From: Gammaproteobacteria bacterium
Lineage (GTDB): Bacteria; Pseudomonadota; Gammaproteobacteria; SZUA-152
Assembly: GCA_032250735.1 (NCBI GenBank)
Contig: JAVVEP010000005.1
Location: 1-64,000, forward strand
Length of the DNA: 64,000 bases
Direction of reading: 5' to 3'
Under the pieces are notes generated by a model. It searched no databases, was not told where the DNA came from, and was given only the letters and a program-made list of their open reading frames with translations. The translations under genes and the position numbers were made by a program. Of the stretch, positions 53,719-62,968 are shown in pieces (the first letter of the stretch is position 1; every line of letters starts with the position of its first letter).

Positions 53719-55308
53719 TTGTATCTCATCGCTGAACGGCGACTCTCGGCACTGATCAGCCACGGCGGTAACCGCCTGTTAGCCGGCAGCCAGATCGGTC
53801 TGGAAAAAGAGAGTCTGCGTGTCTCCTCCGAAGGCAGTCTGGCACAGACGGTGCACCCCGCGGCGCTGGGCTCGCCCCTGACCCATCCCTACATCACTAC
53901 CGACTACTCCGAGGCCCTGCTCGAATTCGTGACGCCCCCCTGTGACGAGATGCAGGGTGCGCTCGATTTTCTCCGCGACAGCCAGCAGTTTGTGTACGGC
54001 GTGCTGGATGCGGCGCCCGAGCGGGAGCTGTTGTGGGCCACCAGCATGCCCTGTGTGGTGGCGGGGGAGACCAGCATCCCCATTGCGCAGTACGGCAGCT
54101 CCAATGCCGGCACCATGAAAACGGTGTATCGCCGGGGTCTGGGCCACCGTTATGGGCGGGTGATGCAGGTGATCGCCGGGGTGCATTTTAACTATTCCTT
54201 TCCCGACAGCTTCTGGCCGGTCTACCAGGAGGTGGAGCAACAGACGGGTAACCGGCAGGATTTTATTTCCGCCGCCTATTTTGCCCTGATCCGCAACCTG
54301 CAGCGTTTTGGCTGGCTGATCCCCTACCTGTTCGGCGCCTCTCCCGCGGTCTGCAAATCCTTTCTGGGCGGCAAGCCTACGCAGCTGGCGTCATTTGACG
54401 ACAACACCTACTTTCAGGAATTCGCCACCTCGCTGCGCATGGGCGACATCGGCTATCAGAATAACCAGGAGGCGGAGAGCGGCATCAAGGCGAATTACGA
54501 TAGTCTGGAGAGCTATATCGCCAGCCTCAGGTGGGCCACGGAAACGCCCTATCCCCCCTACGAAAAAATGGGCGTGAAGGTCGATGGCCGCTACCAGCAG
54601 CTCAATGCCAACATCCTGCAGATCGAGAACGAGTACTACAGTACCATCCGCCCCAAGCAGATCCTGCTGCCCTTTGAGAAACCCATACAGGCGCTGAAAC
54701 AGCGCGGTGTCCGTTATGTGGAGCTGCGCTCCATCGATGTCAACGCCTATGATCCGCTGGGCATCAACGAACGCCAGCTACGATTCCTGGAGGCCTTTCT
54801 GGTGTTTTGTCAGCTGCACGAAAGCCCGCCAATCAGCTCCCAGGAACGTCAGGATATTGATCGCAATGAGCTGGCCGCCGCACACCGGGGGCGCGATCCG
54901 CAGTTGATGCTGCATCGAAATGGCCGGCAGGTGCGGTTGACGCAATGGGCGGCGGAGATCATCGAGGCGATGAGCGGCGTGGGTGAGCTGCTGGATGCAG
55001 GGCTGGAGCATAAACCCTATACCGGCTCGCTCGCCAACCAGGCGGAAAAGGTGCGCGACCCGGACCGCACGCCGTCGGCGCGGATGCTGGCGGAGATGCG
55101 CGCCAGAGGCGAAGGCTTCTTTCGTTATGCGATGCGCATGTCGCAGCAGCATCAGGCCTATTTTCGAGCGCTGCCGGAGGATCCGGCCAGGACGGCCGAG
55201 TTCACCCGCCTCGCCGAGCAGTCCTGGCAACAACAGCGCGAGCTGGAGGCGGCGGACAGCGAGCCCTTCGATGCCTATTTACAGCGCTATCTTGCGCAGA
55301 CCGTATAA
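53719..55308 (+). CDS. gshA: Glutamate-cysteine ligase
   Basis: GshA (529 residues) catalyses the first step of glutathione synthesis. It begins YLIAERRLSALISHGGNRLL and has GLEKESLRV with the ATP/metal glutamates. FVTPPCDEM and IENEYYSTIRPK are typical of the proteobacterial GshA type. It starts at TTG 53719. The palindromic element begins at its stop codon. Confidence 0.95.
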   Translation: MYLIAERRLSALISHGGNRLLAGSQIGLEKESLRVSSEGSLAQTVHPAALGSPLTHPYITTDYSEALLEFVTPPCDEMQGALDFLRDSQQFVYGVLDAAPERELLWATSMPCVVAGETSIPIAQYGSSNAGTMKTVYRRGLGHRYGRVMQVIAGVHFNYSFPDSFWPVYQEVEQQTGNRQDFISAAYFALIRNLQRFGWLIPYLFGASPAVCKSFLGGKPTQLASFDDNTYFQEFATSLRMGDIGYQNNQEAESGIKANYDSLESYIASLRWATETPYPPYEKMGVKVDGRYQQLNANILQIENEYYSTIRPKQILLPFEKPIQALKQRGVRYVELRSIDVNAYDPLGINERQLRFLEAFLVFCQLHESPPISSQERQDIDRNELAAAHRGRDPQLMLHRNGRQVRLTQWAAEIIEAMSGVGELLDAGLEHKPYTGSLANQAEKVRDPDRTPSARMLAEMRARGEGFFRYAMRMSQQHQAYFRALPEDPARTAEFTRLAEQSWQQQRELEAADSEPFDAYLQRYLAQTV

Positions 55309-55446
55309 GGCACCTCTAAAAATCCGCTGAAGCCGCGATGGCTGCGTTGGAAATGGTCGAAAAATGCTCATGTACTACGTGTACACTGCGCTTTTTCGAC
55401 CATTTCCGCCTTGCCCTCGCGCCTTGATCGAATTTTTAGAGGTACC
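55309..55446. repeat. ~138-bp palindromic element after gshA
   Basis: The ends GGCACCTCTAAAAAT (55309-55323) and ATTTTTAGAGGTACC (55432-55446) are complementary at 14 of 15 positions. The centre is a long hairpin, GAAATGGTCGAAAAA with TTTTTCGACCATTTC, around CTCATGTACTACGTGTACACTG. The central words and the flanking CCGCCTTGCC resemble the 27809 element. It begins directly after the gshA stop. The rest of the gap to 55562 holds nothing recognised. Confidence 0.8.
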
Positions 55447-55561
55447 CTATAGATTATTTGTCATACAGCGGTGCCGGTTACGACAGAAAGTCGAGACAGA
55501 TCGGCTTCGCGACCAGCCGGTCTGTAGGTCATCCCCGGGCGCGGCTTGCGGGCCGTGCTCT

Positions 55562-56065
55562 TTACGCCCTCTCTCCCGCCTTCCGCTCTAACACGATAAA
55601 GCTATAGGCGTAGGGGTTTTTGTCATCGGCCGGGAAATCGTGGCGCTCGGTCTGGCGCCACTGGCGGAGATCGAATTCCGGAAACCAGGCGTCCCCCTCC
55701 AGCGGGGCATGCACCAGGGTCATGTACAGGCGGTCGGCCAGGGGCAGGGCCTGCTGGTAAATCGACATGCCGCCGATCACCATTGTTTCATCATCATCTT
55801 GTGTTGCTTTTATTGCCTCCGCTAACGACGTGTAGGTTTCAATACCGTCGGCCTGGTAGGTGGGATTGCGACTGATGATGATATTGCGCCGGCCCGGCAG
55901 GGGTTTGGCGCCGAAGGACTCAAAGGTGAGGCGGCCCATGATGATGGGTTTGCCCAGGGTGTTTTGTCGAAACCACTGCATGTCGGCGGGCAGTTTCCAG
56001 GGCAGGCGATTGTCGATGCCGATCACGCGGTTGTCGGCCATGGCCCAGATCAGCGACAGGGTCAT
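55562..56065 (-). CDS. folA: Dihydrofolate reductase
   Basis: FolA (167 residues) regenerates tetrahydrofolate, the cofactor spent by Thy[21 protein letters not shown] at the N-terminus and [10 protein letters not shown] are family motifs. The ATG overlaps the thyA stop in ATGA, so the two are coupled. A longer frame on this strand to 56566 is out of frame with thyA and not coding. Confidence 0.96.
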   Translation of the reverse strand: MTLSLIWAMADNRVIGIDNRLPWKLPADMQWFRQNTLGKPIIMGRLTFESFGAKPLPGRRNIIISRNPTYQADGIETYTSLAEAIKATQDDDETMVIGGMSIYQQALPLADRLYMTLVHAPLEGDAWFPEFDLRQWRQTERHDFPADDKNPYAYSFIVLERKAGERA

Positions 56066-56856
56066 ATGGCGACGGGCGCCTTGATGTGTTCGTGCGAGGT
56101 GTAACCGACCACCTCGAAATCGTCGAAGCTGAAGTTGAACAGGTTGTCGATGGCCGGATTCATTTTCAGCGTCGGCAGTGGCAAGGGTTCGCGTGACAGT
56201 TGCAGCTCGGTTTGTTCGAGGTGATTGGAATACAGGTGGGCGTCGCCCAGGGTGTGGATAAACTCGCCGGCCTGCAGGCCGGTGACCTGCGCCATCATCA
56301 TGGTCAGTAATGCGTACGAGGCAATGTTGAAGGGCACGCCGAGAAAGATGTCGGCGCTGCGCTGGTACAGTTGGCAGGAGAGTTTGCCGTCGGCCACGTA
56401 GAACTGGAAAAAGGCGTGGCAGGGGGGCAGGGCCATGTTGTCGATCTCGCCGACATTCCAGGCGGAGACGATCAGCCGGCGTGAGTCGGGGGTGGTTTTG
56501 ATCTGCTCGATGAGTTGGGCGATCTGGTCGATGTGCCGGCCATCGGCGGTCGGCCAGGAGCGCCACTGGGCACCGTAGACGGGGCCCAGGTTACCGTTCT
56601 CATCCGCCCACTCATCCCAGATGGAGACGCCGTTGTCTTTCAGGTACTGGATATTGGTGTCGCCTTTGAGGAACCACAGCAGCTCATGGATGATGGAGCG
56701 CAGGTGCAGCTTCTTGGTGGTGACCATGGGAAAGCCCTCGGCCAGGTCGAAGCGCATCTGGTAACCAAACACGCTCTGGGTGCCGGTGCCGGTGCGGTCG
56801 GTCTTGGTGGTGCCGTTGTCGTAAACGTGACGCATTAACTCCAGATACTGCTTCAT
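56062..56856 (-). CDS. thyA: Thymidylate synthase
   Basis: ThyA (264 residues, the E. coli length) makes dTMP from dUMP with methylene-tetrahydrofolate. The catalytic cysteine is in [25 protein letters not shown] and [18 protein letters not shown] are present. The ATG overlaps the lgt stop by four bases. Confidence 0.98.
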   Translation of the reverse strand: MKQYLELMRHVYDNGTTKTDRTGTGTQSVFGYQMRFDLAEGFPMVTTKKLHLRSIIHELLWFLKGDTNIQYLKDNGVSIWDEWADENGNLGPVYGAQWRSWPTADGRHIDQIAQLIEQIKTTPDSRRLIVSAWNVGEIDNMALPPCHAFFQFYVADGKLSCQLYQRSADIFLGVPFNIASYALLTMMMAQVTGLQAGEFIHTLGDAHLYSNHLEQTELQLSREPLPLPTLKMNPAIDNLFNFSFDDFEVVGYTSHEHIKAPVAI

Positions 56857-57704
56857 CTACGGCGATCCTTTTTTTTCGGTGCGGATGGAATTTTTGTCGG
56901 TGTGGACGGAATAGGGGTATTGGCGGCCTGTTTGCGATAGGCCAGCACCAGCAGGGTGATGCCCAGCGCGATCAGCGGGGTCGACAGCAGCTGCCCCTGG
57001 GACAGCCAGCCGAAGGCGACGAAGCCCATGTGCGCGTCGGGTTGGCGGAAGAACTCCACCAGAAAGCGGAAGCCGCCATAACCCAGGGCAAACAGACCGG
57101 ATACCGCCATCCGCGGGCGCGGTCTGGCCGAGTAAAACCAGACCATGAAAAACAGCACGAAGCCCTCGAGAAACATCTCGTAGAGCTGTGAGGGGTGACG
57201 GGGCAGGGGGCCGCCGCTGGGAAACACCATGCCCCAGGATGAGGTGGTGACTCGGCCCCAGAGCTCGCCGTTGATGAAGTTAGCGAAGCGCACCGCCGCG
57301 ATGCCCAGCGGTACCAGGGGCGCGATGAAGTCGGTGATCTCGAAAAAGCCCTTGTGGGTCCTGCGCCCGAACAGCCACATAGCCACCAGCACACCCAGCA
57401 GGCCGCCGTGGAAGGACATGCCGCCCTCCCAGATGCGGAAGATGGAGAGTGGGTCGGCAAGGAAATTCGAGAAGCCGTAAAACAGGGTATAGCCGATGCG
57501 CCCGCCCAGCACCGTGCCCATGGCGCCATAGAAGATTACGTCGGAGATCTGTTCGGCGCTCCAGCCGGAGCCGGGCTGTCGGGCGCGGCGCCGGCCCAGC
57601 CACCAGGCGGCGCCGAAGGCGACCAGGTACATGATGCCGTACCAGTGGATTTTGACGGGGCCCAGGCTGAGGGCGACGGGATCGATATCGGGATAGGTCA
57701 GCAT
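56853..57704 (-). CDS. lgt: Prolipoprotein diacylglyceryl transferase
   Basis: Lgt (283 residues) adds diacylglycerol to lipoprotein precursors at the inner membrane. It has seven hydrophobic segments. The catalytic motif is [15 protein letters not shown], and [13 protein letters not shown] is the Lgt signature. The basic tail ([15 protein letters not shown]) is longer than usual. It is first in the lgt-thyA-folA operon. Confidence 0.97.
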   Translation of the reverse strand: MLTYPDIDPVALSLGPVKIHWYGIMYLVAFGAAWWLGRRRARQPGSGWSAEQISDVIFYGAMGTVLGGRIGYTLFYGFSNFLADPLSIFRIWEGGMSFHGGLLGVLVAMWLFGRRTHKGFFEITDFIAPLVPLGIAAVRFANFINGELWGRVTTSSWGMVFPSGGPLPRHPSQLYEMFLEGFVLFFMVWFYSARPRPRMAVSGLFALGYGGFRFLVEFFRQPDAHMGFVAFGWLSQGQLLSTPLIALGITLLVLAYRKQAANTPIPSTPTKIPSAPKKKDRRR

Positions 57705-57765
57705 GGGGGAATCTTAACATGCCGAGGGGATCGGGCACCCTTTCAGGGGGGCATTGCAGCGTAGC

Positions 57766-58431
57766 TCAGGCCGGTGAGGTTGCCAGCGCGGCCAGCGGGC
57801 CATGGGCGGCGGCGATCGCGGCGCAGAACAGCGTGGCGAAATCGTCCACCACGGAATGCTGTACGGAATCGCGGGCGGCCAGGGTCCCCGCCCAGGCCTG
57901 GAGCCTGGGTAGTCCGTCCATGAGGTCGAGCCCGTACTGGCGGTGGATCAGTTGCAGCCGCATCAGGGTAGGGGCGTAGGCGGCATCGGCCAGGGAAAAG
58001 GCCGCGCCATTGAGGTAGGGCCCCGCGCCCAGCTGGGACTCCACCCGGGCCAGTTCCTTTTTGACCCGCGCGCAGGCGGTGCGGAACGCCTCGTCATCGG
58101 CTGCCATCATCACGCCATGGATGTCCATATTGAGCTGGCTGCCGAACTCGATCCAGGCGCGGTTCTGGGCACGCCGCAGGGGGTCGGCGGGATGCATGCG
58201 GGGCGGGTGGGTTTCGTCAATGTATTCGTTGATCACCGCAGACTCCAGCAGTGTCGTCTCGCCACAGCGCAGCACCGGCACCTTGCCGAACGGCGAGAGG
58301 GCGAGAAACCAGTCGGGCGGCTGTTTGATGTCGATATAGGTGATATCGAAAGCGATGCCCTTCTCCAGCAGGATGATCACCGAGCGCTGCACAAAGGGGC
58401 AGAGCTTGAAGCTGATGAGTTCCGGTTTCAT
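57766..58431 (-). CDS. Glutathione S-transferase family protein (SspA-like)
   Basis: This 221-residue protein has the N-terminal thioredoxin fold with LCPFVQRSVIILLEKGIAFD and GKVPVL, and a helical C-terminal domain. The absent Ser/Tyr catalytic residue and the opening resemble SspA-type or GstB-type proteins. The substrate is unknown. Confidence 0.85.
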   Translation of the reverse strand: MKPELISFKLCPFVQRSVIILLEKGIAFDITYIDIKQPPDWFLALSPFGKVPVLRCGETTLLESAVINEYIDETHPPRMHPADPLRRAQNRAWIEFGSQLNMDIHGVMMAADDEAFRTACARVKKELARVESQLGAGPYLNGAAFSLADAAYAPTLMRLQLIHRQYGLDLMDGLPRLQAWAGTLAARDSVQHSVVDDFATLFCAAIAAAHGPLAALATSPA

Positions 58432-58473
58432 GGTGGCGACTTCTGTGCGTGACCGGGGCCGGAGGCGATCGTC

Positions 58474-58665
58474 CTATTCGTTTTCGTGTGACGCCACGAC
58501 ACTGACCTCGCCCTCCTGATCCAGCATGACATCGAGCTCGATGGGCCTGCAGCAGACCTGGCAATCTTCGATGTAATGCTGTTGGTCAACGGAGGGGTCG
58601 ATGAGGATCAGCAGCCTTTCCCCGCAATAGGGGCAATGGATCGACGCTTCCAGCAGTTCGTTCAT
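58474..58665 (-). CDS. CPXCG motif cysteine-rich protein
   Basis: This 63-residue protein has the zinc-binding pairs CPYCGERL and CQVCCRPIEL and the family's acidic tail. Function is unknown. It lies 17 bases after the EncFtn-like gene and before the GST gene on the same strand. Confidence 0.9.
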   Translation of the reverse strand: MNELLEASIHCPYCGERLLILIDPSVDQQHYIEDCQVCCRPIELDVMLDQEGEVSVVASHENE

Positions 58666-58682
58666 ACAGCCTGGGGCGTGTG

Positions 58683-58970
58683 CTAGTCGTGTGTAATGGG
58701 TGTATCCGTGAAGAGAAATTCCTTCAGCTGTTTATCCATGAAGGGATCCTGGCGGCGTATCCATTCCAGCACCATTGCCGCATGTTCCTTTTCTTCATCG
58801 CGGTTGTGGGCCAGGATGGCCTTCAGTTCCTTGTCCTTGCAGACGTCAACCCGCTGGTTGTACCAGTCCACCGCCTCCAGCTCCTCCATCAGTGAGGTAA
58901 TCGCCCGGTGCATGTCCCGGGTTTCGTCCGACAGTTCGCCGATGGGTTCGTGGTAGCCTTCGTTTGCCAT
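58683..58970 (-). CDS. Encapsulated-ferritin-like protein (EncFtn family) without cargo tag
   Basis: This 95-residue protein aligns by eye with Rhodospirillum rubrum EncFtn. Ferroxidase residues Glu29, Glu30, Glu32, Glu60 and His63 are all present in MEELEAVDWYNQR and AHNRDEEKEHAAM. EncFtn oxidises iron inside an encapsulin shell. Here the chain stops at LFTDTPITHD, without the C-terminal encapsulin-targeting tail, and no encapsulin gene lies on either side. The ribosome-binding site is GGAGAACAACC. Confidence 0.88.
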   Translation of the reverse strand: MANEGYHEPIGELSDETRDMHRAITSLMEELEAVDWYNQRVDVCKDKELKAILAHNRDEEKEHAAMVLEWIRRQDPFMDKQLKEFLFTDTPITHD

Positions 58971-59115
58971 GATGGTTGTTCTCCTGTGTGAACTTGTGTC
59001 TGGGATAATGGTGTTAACTATAAGCAGGCAGTGTGAAACAGCGTCAAAAGGTAACGTGCCTATACCGCAAGTTATACCGCAAGTATAGACACGTTATTGT
59101 TACCGGCCTTTGGCC

Positions 59116-59874
59116 CTATTTGCCGGCGCCGCCATCCGCGAACCATTCTTCCAGTGACTCCGCTCCACCCACGTAATCACCGTTGATGAAGACCTGCGGC
59201 ACGCTGTCGATACCGGCCACGGCGCGCAGGGTGCGGCTGGTGTAGTCGCGGTTTAACACCAGCTCTTCGTAGGCGATGCCGCGTTCGCGCAGCAGTTCCT
59301 TGGCGCGGGCGCAGTATTCACAGCCCGGGCGGGTGAAGATGCTGACGTCAAGCGGACGTTTGGCATCGGGCGCCATGTAGGTGAGCATGGTGTCCGCATC
59401 GGAGACCCCGTAGGGGTCGCCCGGCACGTTGGGCTCGTTAAACTGCTTCACGATCACGCCATTCTTCACCAGCATGGAATAACGCCAGGAGCGTTTGCCG
59501 AAGCCGAGGTCTTCCTTGTCGACCAGCAGGCCCATGCCGTCGGTGAAGTCACCATTGCCATCGGGCAGAAAGGTCACATTTTCCGCATGCTGATCGGCCG
59601 CCCAGTTGTTCATCACAAAGGCATCGTTGACCGACATGCAGATGATCTCGTCCACGCCGTGTTCCTTGAACACGGGCGCCAGCTGGTTGAAGCGTGGCAC
59701 ATGCGACGAGGAACAGGTGGGGGTGAATGCCCCGGGCAGGGAGAAGACGATGACGGTGCGCCCTGAAAATATGTCGCTGCTGGTGAGGTTGACCCATTCA
59801 TGCCCCTGGCGGGTATGGAAGGTGACCTCCGGTACACGTTGTCCCTCTTTGACGGGAAATGCCTTATCGATCAT
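59116..59874 (-). CDS. Peroxiredoxin-glutaredoxin hybrid protein
   Basis: This 252-residue protein joins an N-terminal Prx5-type domain (peroxidatic Cys in [13 protein letters not shown]) to a C-terminal glutaredoxin domain (CEYC in [13 protein letters not shown]). It reduces peroxides using glutathione, so it depends on gshA. It is divergent from oxyR, the common arrangement, with 172 bp between them. I could not pick out a convincing OxyR half-site tetrad there. Confidence 0.95.
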   Translation of the reverse strand: MIDKAFPVKEGQRVPEVTFHTRQGHEWVNLTSSDIFSGRTVIVFSLPGAFTPTCSSSHVPRFNQLAPVFKEHGVDEIICMSVNDAFVMNNWAADQHAENVTFLPDGNGDFTDGMGLLVDKEDLGFGKRSWRYSMLVKNGVIVKQFNEPNVPGDPYGVSDADTMLTYMAPDAKRPLDVSIFTRPGCEYCARAKELLRERGIAYEELVLNRDYTSRTLRAVAGIDSVPQVFINGDYVGGAESLEEWFADGGAGK

Positions 59875-60046
59875 ATCTGGTTCCTCTTGGTAGTGAATGT
59901 GTTTGGCTGTTGGGAAGGATTCTAGGCAACGTTGACTTATTTGTATAATGGTTTATTTTCATCATTATGATCGTTTTTTACGAACGTTATTTCCGCACAT
60001 TTTTTATAAACGTTTTTATAAACATGAAGCCAGCGAGGTCCTGTGC

Positions 60047-60946
60047 ATGCTGCCCACCCTTAAACAGTTGCGATACTTCGTGGCCCTGTGTGAATACCGG
60101 CATTTCGGTCGCGCGGCAAAGGCCTGCTTTGTGTCCCAGTCGGCGTTCAGTGTTGCCATTCGCGATCTGGAGACCCTGCTGGAGACGGGCCTGGTCGACC
60201 GTACCAACAAAAGCGTCACCATTACCGCCCACGGGCTGGAGGTGGCCGATAAGGCGCGGCGTTGCCTGCGGGAGGCGGAGGAGCTGGTCGAGCTCGCCCA
60301 CGGAGACCATGGTCCCCTGTGCGGAAAATTGCGGCTGGGAGTGATCCCTACTATAGCCCCGTTTTTGTTGCCGCGTCTGTTGCCGCTGTTGCGCAGGGCC
60401 TATCCGCAGTTACAGCTCTATCTGCAGGAGGACCTGACCCAGCGCCTGTATCAACGGCTGATGTCGGGTGAGCTGGATGTGATCCTGATTGCCCTGCCGT
60501 ATGAGCTGGCGCAGACCGAGCAGCTGCCGCTGTTCAAAGACCTGTTTCGGCTGGCCATGCGCCGGGGCAGCAAACTGGCGGATCCCGAAAACTATGCCGT
60601 CAGCAAGCTGGCGGCGGAGAGTATTCTGTTGCTGGAGGACGGCCACTGCCTGCGTGACCACGCCATCAGCGCCTGTCGATTGCGCAGGCCTGAACAGCTA
60701 AGCCGTTTTTCTGCCAGCAGTCCGTTGACCCTGATCGAGATGGTGGATGCGGATCTGGGCATCACCTTCCTGCCGGAAATGGCGGAGGGCTCGCCCCTGC
60801 TGAAGAGCACCCACATCAAGACCTGGCCGTTGAATGATCGCAGTTATCGGGAGATCGGTCTGGTGTGGCGGCAGGGCAGTGCGCGGCAGGCGGAGTTTGG
60901 TCTGCTGGGCGAGTTTATAAGGTCCCATCGCGCCCAGCAGAAGTAG
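60047..60946 (+). CDS. oxyR: Hydrogen-peroxide-sensing LysR-type regulator OxyR
   Basis: OxyR (299 residues from ATG 60047) has the LysR helix-turn-helix (TLKQLRYFVALCEYRHFGRA) and the redox pair Cys201 and Cys210 in GHCLRDHAISAC. The disulfide switches it on. It very likely controls the divergent peroxiredoxin gene. The frame is open to 59948 but adds residues unlike OxyR. Confidence 0.95.
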   Translation: MLPTLKQLRYFVALCEYRHFGRAAKACFVSQSAFSVAIRDLETLLETGLVDRTNKSVTITAHGLEVADKARRCLREAEELVELAHGDHGPLCGKLRLGVIPTIAPFLLPRLLPLLRRAYPQLQLYLQEDLTQRLYQRLMSGELDVILIALPYELAQTEQLPLFKDLFRLAMRRGSKLADPENYAVSKLAAESILLLEDGHCLRDHAISACRLRRPEQLSRFSASSPLTLIEMVDADLGITFLPEMAEGSPLLKSTHIKTWPLNDRSYREIGLVWRQGSARQAEFGLLGEFIRSHRAQQK

Positions 60947-60950
60947 CCTC

Positions 60951-61370
60951 CTAGTGCAGAAACTGCACCGCGACCTGTTTCCTGTAGTCCTCGTCAAACA
61001 CCAGTTCGATGGAGATGGCGTCGACCTGTGCCTCTTCGTTACCGCCATCGTTGCCATCGCTGCTGTCCGGCGGGAGCCTGGTGATCTTCACCTGCTTGAG
61101 TTCGGGCAGGCGGCTGGCGAGATAGGCGGTGAGCGCGGAACACATGGCCTCGTCGTCGCTGAGGATGGCGTGGGCCAGATTGCCGGCGACGAACTGGGTG
61201 CGTTGATTGAGGTCGGGATTGGCGATGTAGGCGTCACCGACCTGGATGCCGTCGTCCATCTTCTGATCCATCTTGTCCAGATAGAGCTGCTGATGGGGCG
61301 GCAGTGGCTGATTGCGGTGGTATTCCAGTTGGGCGACGCCATCGAGCGTCACCGCCATGAGAGTGTCCAT
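60951..61370 (-). CDS. Unknown conserved protein
   Basis: This 139-residue acidic protein begins MDTLMAVTLDGVAQLEYHRN and ends VFDEDYRKQVAVQFLH. It contains a Gly/Asn/Asp-rich linker (DSSDGNDGGNEEAQ). There is no membrane segment. I do not recognise a named domain. It converges on oxyR with four bases between the stops. Confidence 0.7.
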   Translation of the reverse strand: MDTLMAVTLDGVAQLEYHRNQPLPPHQQLYLDKMDQKMDDGIQVGDAYIANPDLNQRTQFVAGNLAHAILSDDEAMCSALTAYLASRLPELKQVKITRLPPDSSDGNDGGNEEAQVDAISIELVFDEDYRKQVAVQFLH

Positions 61371-61554
61371 AGGTGTGACCTGTTATGTGAGCTGTTAAGC
61401 GTTGTGTCAGCAGTGAGAGCCTGTGATGCCTGGGTGGGCATTTTCCCACGATCTGTCCGCGCGACCCACCGGCCAAAAGTGATAGTGCGGCAATAGTGTA
61501 GCCACAGTGCGGCCGATGTTCGGGCTTGTGCTTTGTCGATTGCCCGGCCTGATG

Positions 61555-62793
61555 TTAGTTCGCCAGAATACGGGCGGTAAACGATTTCAGGTAATCGGTT
61601 TCGGGGATCGCGGGGTGCACGGGGTGGTCCGGCCCCTGGTGTCCCTGTTCGATCAGCTGGGCGTTGCGGTCCACATGACGGCTGGCCTTGAGGATGGTGT
61701 CGTGCAGCTGTTCCCGCTTGAGGTGGAAGGAACAGGAGGCGCTGATCAGGTAGCCGCCCTTGTTGAGCACCTGCATGGCCATCTGGTTGATGCGCCGGTA
61801 GGCGGCGAGGCCTTCCTTGAAATCCTTTTTGCGTTTGATGAAGGCGGGCGGATCCACGATCACCACATCGAAGCGTTGCCGCTCCTGACGCAGCGATTTG
61901 AGCGCCTCAAAGGCATCGCCCTCGACGCTGGCCAGCCTGTCCTCAACGCCGTTGAGGGCGGCATTGTGATGGATGGCGTCCACCGCGCTTTTGGAGGCGT
62001 CGACACACATCACCTCACTGGCGCCGGCGGTGAGCGCCTGCAGCCCCCAGCCGCCAATGTAGCTGAACACATCCAGCACCCGCTTGTCGTTGACGTAGTG
62101 CTGCATGCGGGCGCGGTTCATGCGGTGATCATAAAACCAGCCGGTCTTCTGGCCGCTGAGCACGTCGATCTCAAACCGGGTGCCGTTCTCCTCCACCAGC
62201 ACCGCCTCGGGCAGGCTGCCGCTGACCACTTCTACTGCGGTCTCCAGGCCCTCGGTGAGGCGTGAGGGGCTGTCGTTACGCAGCACGATGGCGGCGGGCC
62301 TGAGGGTCTTTTCCAGCGCGGCAATCACCGCCTGTTGCTGGCGCTGCATGCCGGCGGTGCTGATCTGCACCACCAGCACATCATTAAACCGGTCCACCAC
62401 CAGGCCGGGCAGATTGTCGCCCTCGCCATGCACCAGCCGGTAATAGGGCTGTGAAAAACACTGCTCACGCAGGGACAGGGCGATGTTGAGGCGGTGGGTG
62501 ATGAGCGACTGGTCGAGGACATAACGGGGGTCGCGACTGATCAGGCGCGCGCTGATCAGCGACTGGGGATTGACGTAACCCGTCCCCAGCACATGGCCGC
62601 GATGGTCTTCGATGCTCGCCATCGCGCCGGGCTCAAAATCGGTCAACGGTGTCTGGCCGGTATCAATCTCATTGCTGTAGACCCACAGGTGCCCCGCCTT
62701 GAGGCGGCGGTCTTCGTCCTTTTTCAGGCGCAGGGGTGGCAGGGTCGCGGCTGCCGGGTTAGCGGGTGTCGAGGCGGGTAGGGATGTGCTCAC
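61555..62793 (-). CDS. rlmI: 23S rRNA m5C1962 methyltransferase RlmI-type
   Basis: The protein (412 residues) has an N-terminal PUA domain (LRLKKDEDRRLKAGHLWVYS) and a class I SAM-methyltransferase domain (LDVFSYIGGWGLQALTAGA, VIVDPPAFIKRKKDFKEG). The Cys in SASCSFH is the C5-methyltransferase nucleophile region. It matches the RlmI/YccW family that modifies 23S rRNA. Confidence 0.93.
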   Translation of the reverse strand: MSTSLPASTPANPAAATLPPLRLKKDEDRRLKAGHLWVYSNEIDTGQTPLTDFEPGAMASIEDHRGHVLGTGYVNPQSLISARLISRDPRYVLDQSLITHRLNIALSLREQCFSQPYYRLVHGEGDNLPGLVVDRFNDVLVVQISTAGMQRQQQAVIAALEKTLRPAAIVLRNDSPSRLTEGLETAVEVVSGSLPEAVLVEENGTRFEIDVLSGQKTGWFYDHRMNRARMQHYVNDKRVLDVFSYIGGWGLQALTAGASEVMCVDASKSAVDAIHHNAALNGVEDRLASVEGDAFEALKSLRQERQRFDVVIVDPPAFIKRKKDFKEGLAAYRRINQMAMQVLNKGGYLISASCSFHLKREQLHDTILKASRHVDRNAQLIEQGHQGPDHPVHPAIPETDYLKSFTARILAN

Positions 62794-62968
62794 GTTGGCT
62801 GTCCGGTGGTGATTCGTGGGTGATCGGGGCGGCCATTATCCGCTTCGCGTACGCGGGATACAAACCGCCTGGACGTGATCTGTACCGTCTTGTCTTTGCA
62901 GGGCTGTCTGCTACCGTGTTTTACTCAGCGATGAAACGTGAAGTACCCATTATTGCCGGAGTGTCTCT

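Noticed and set aside
55562-56566. 334-residue leftward ORF covering folA
   Set aside because: The upstream half is thyA read in the wrong frame. Only the 167 codons from 56065 are FolA.
59875-60046. OxyR-binding tetrad between the peroxiredoxin gene and oxyR
   Set aside because: Expected from the arrangement, but I could not find four ATAG/CTAT-like elements with the right spacing.
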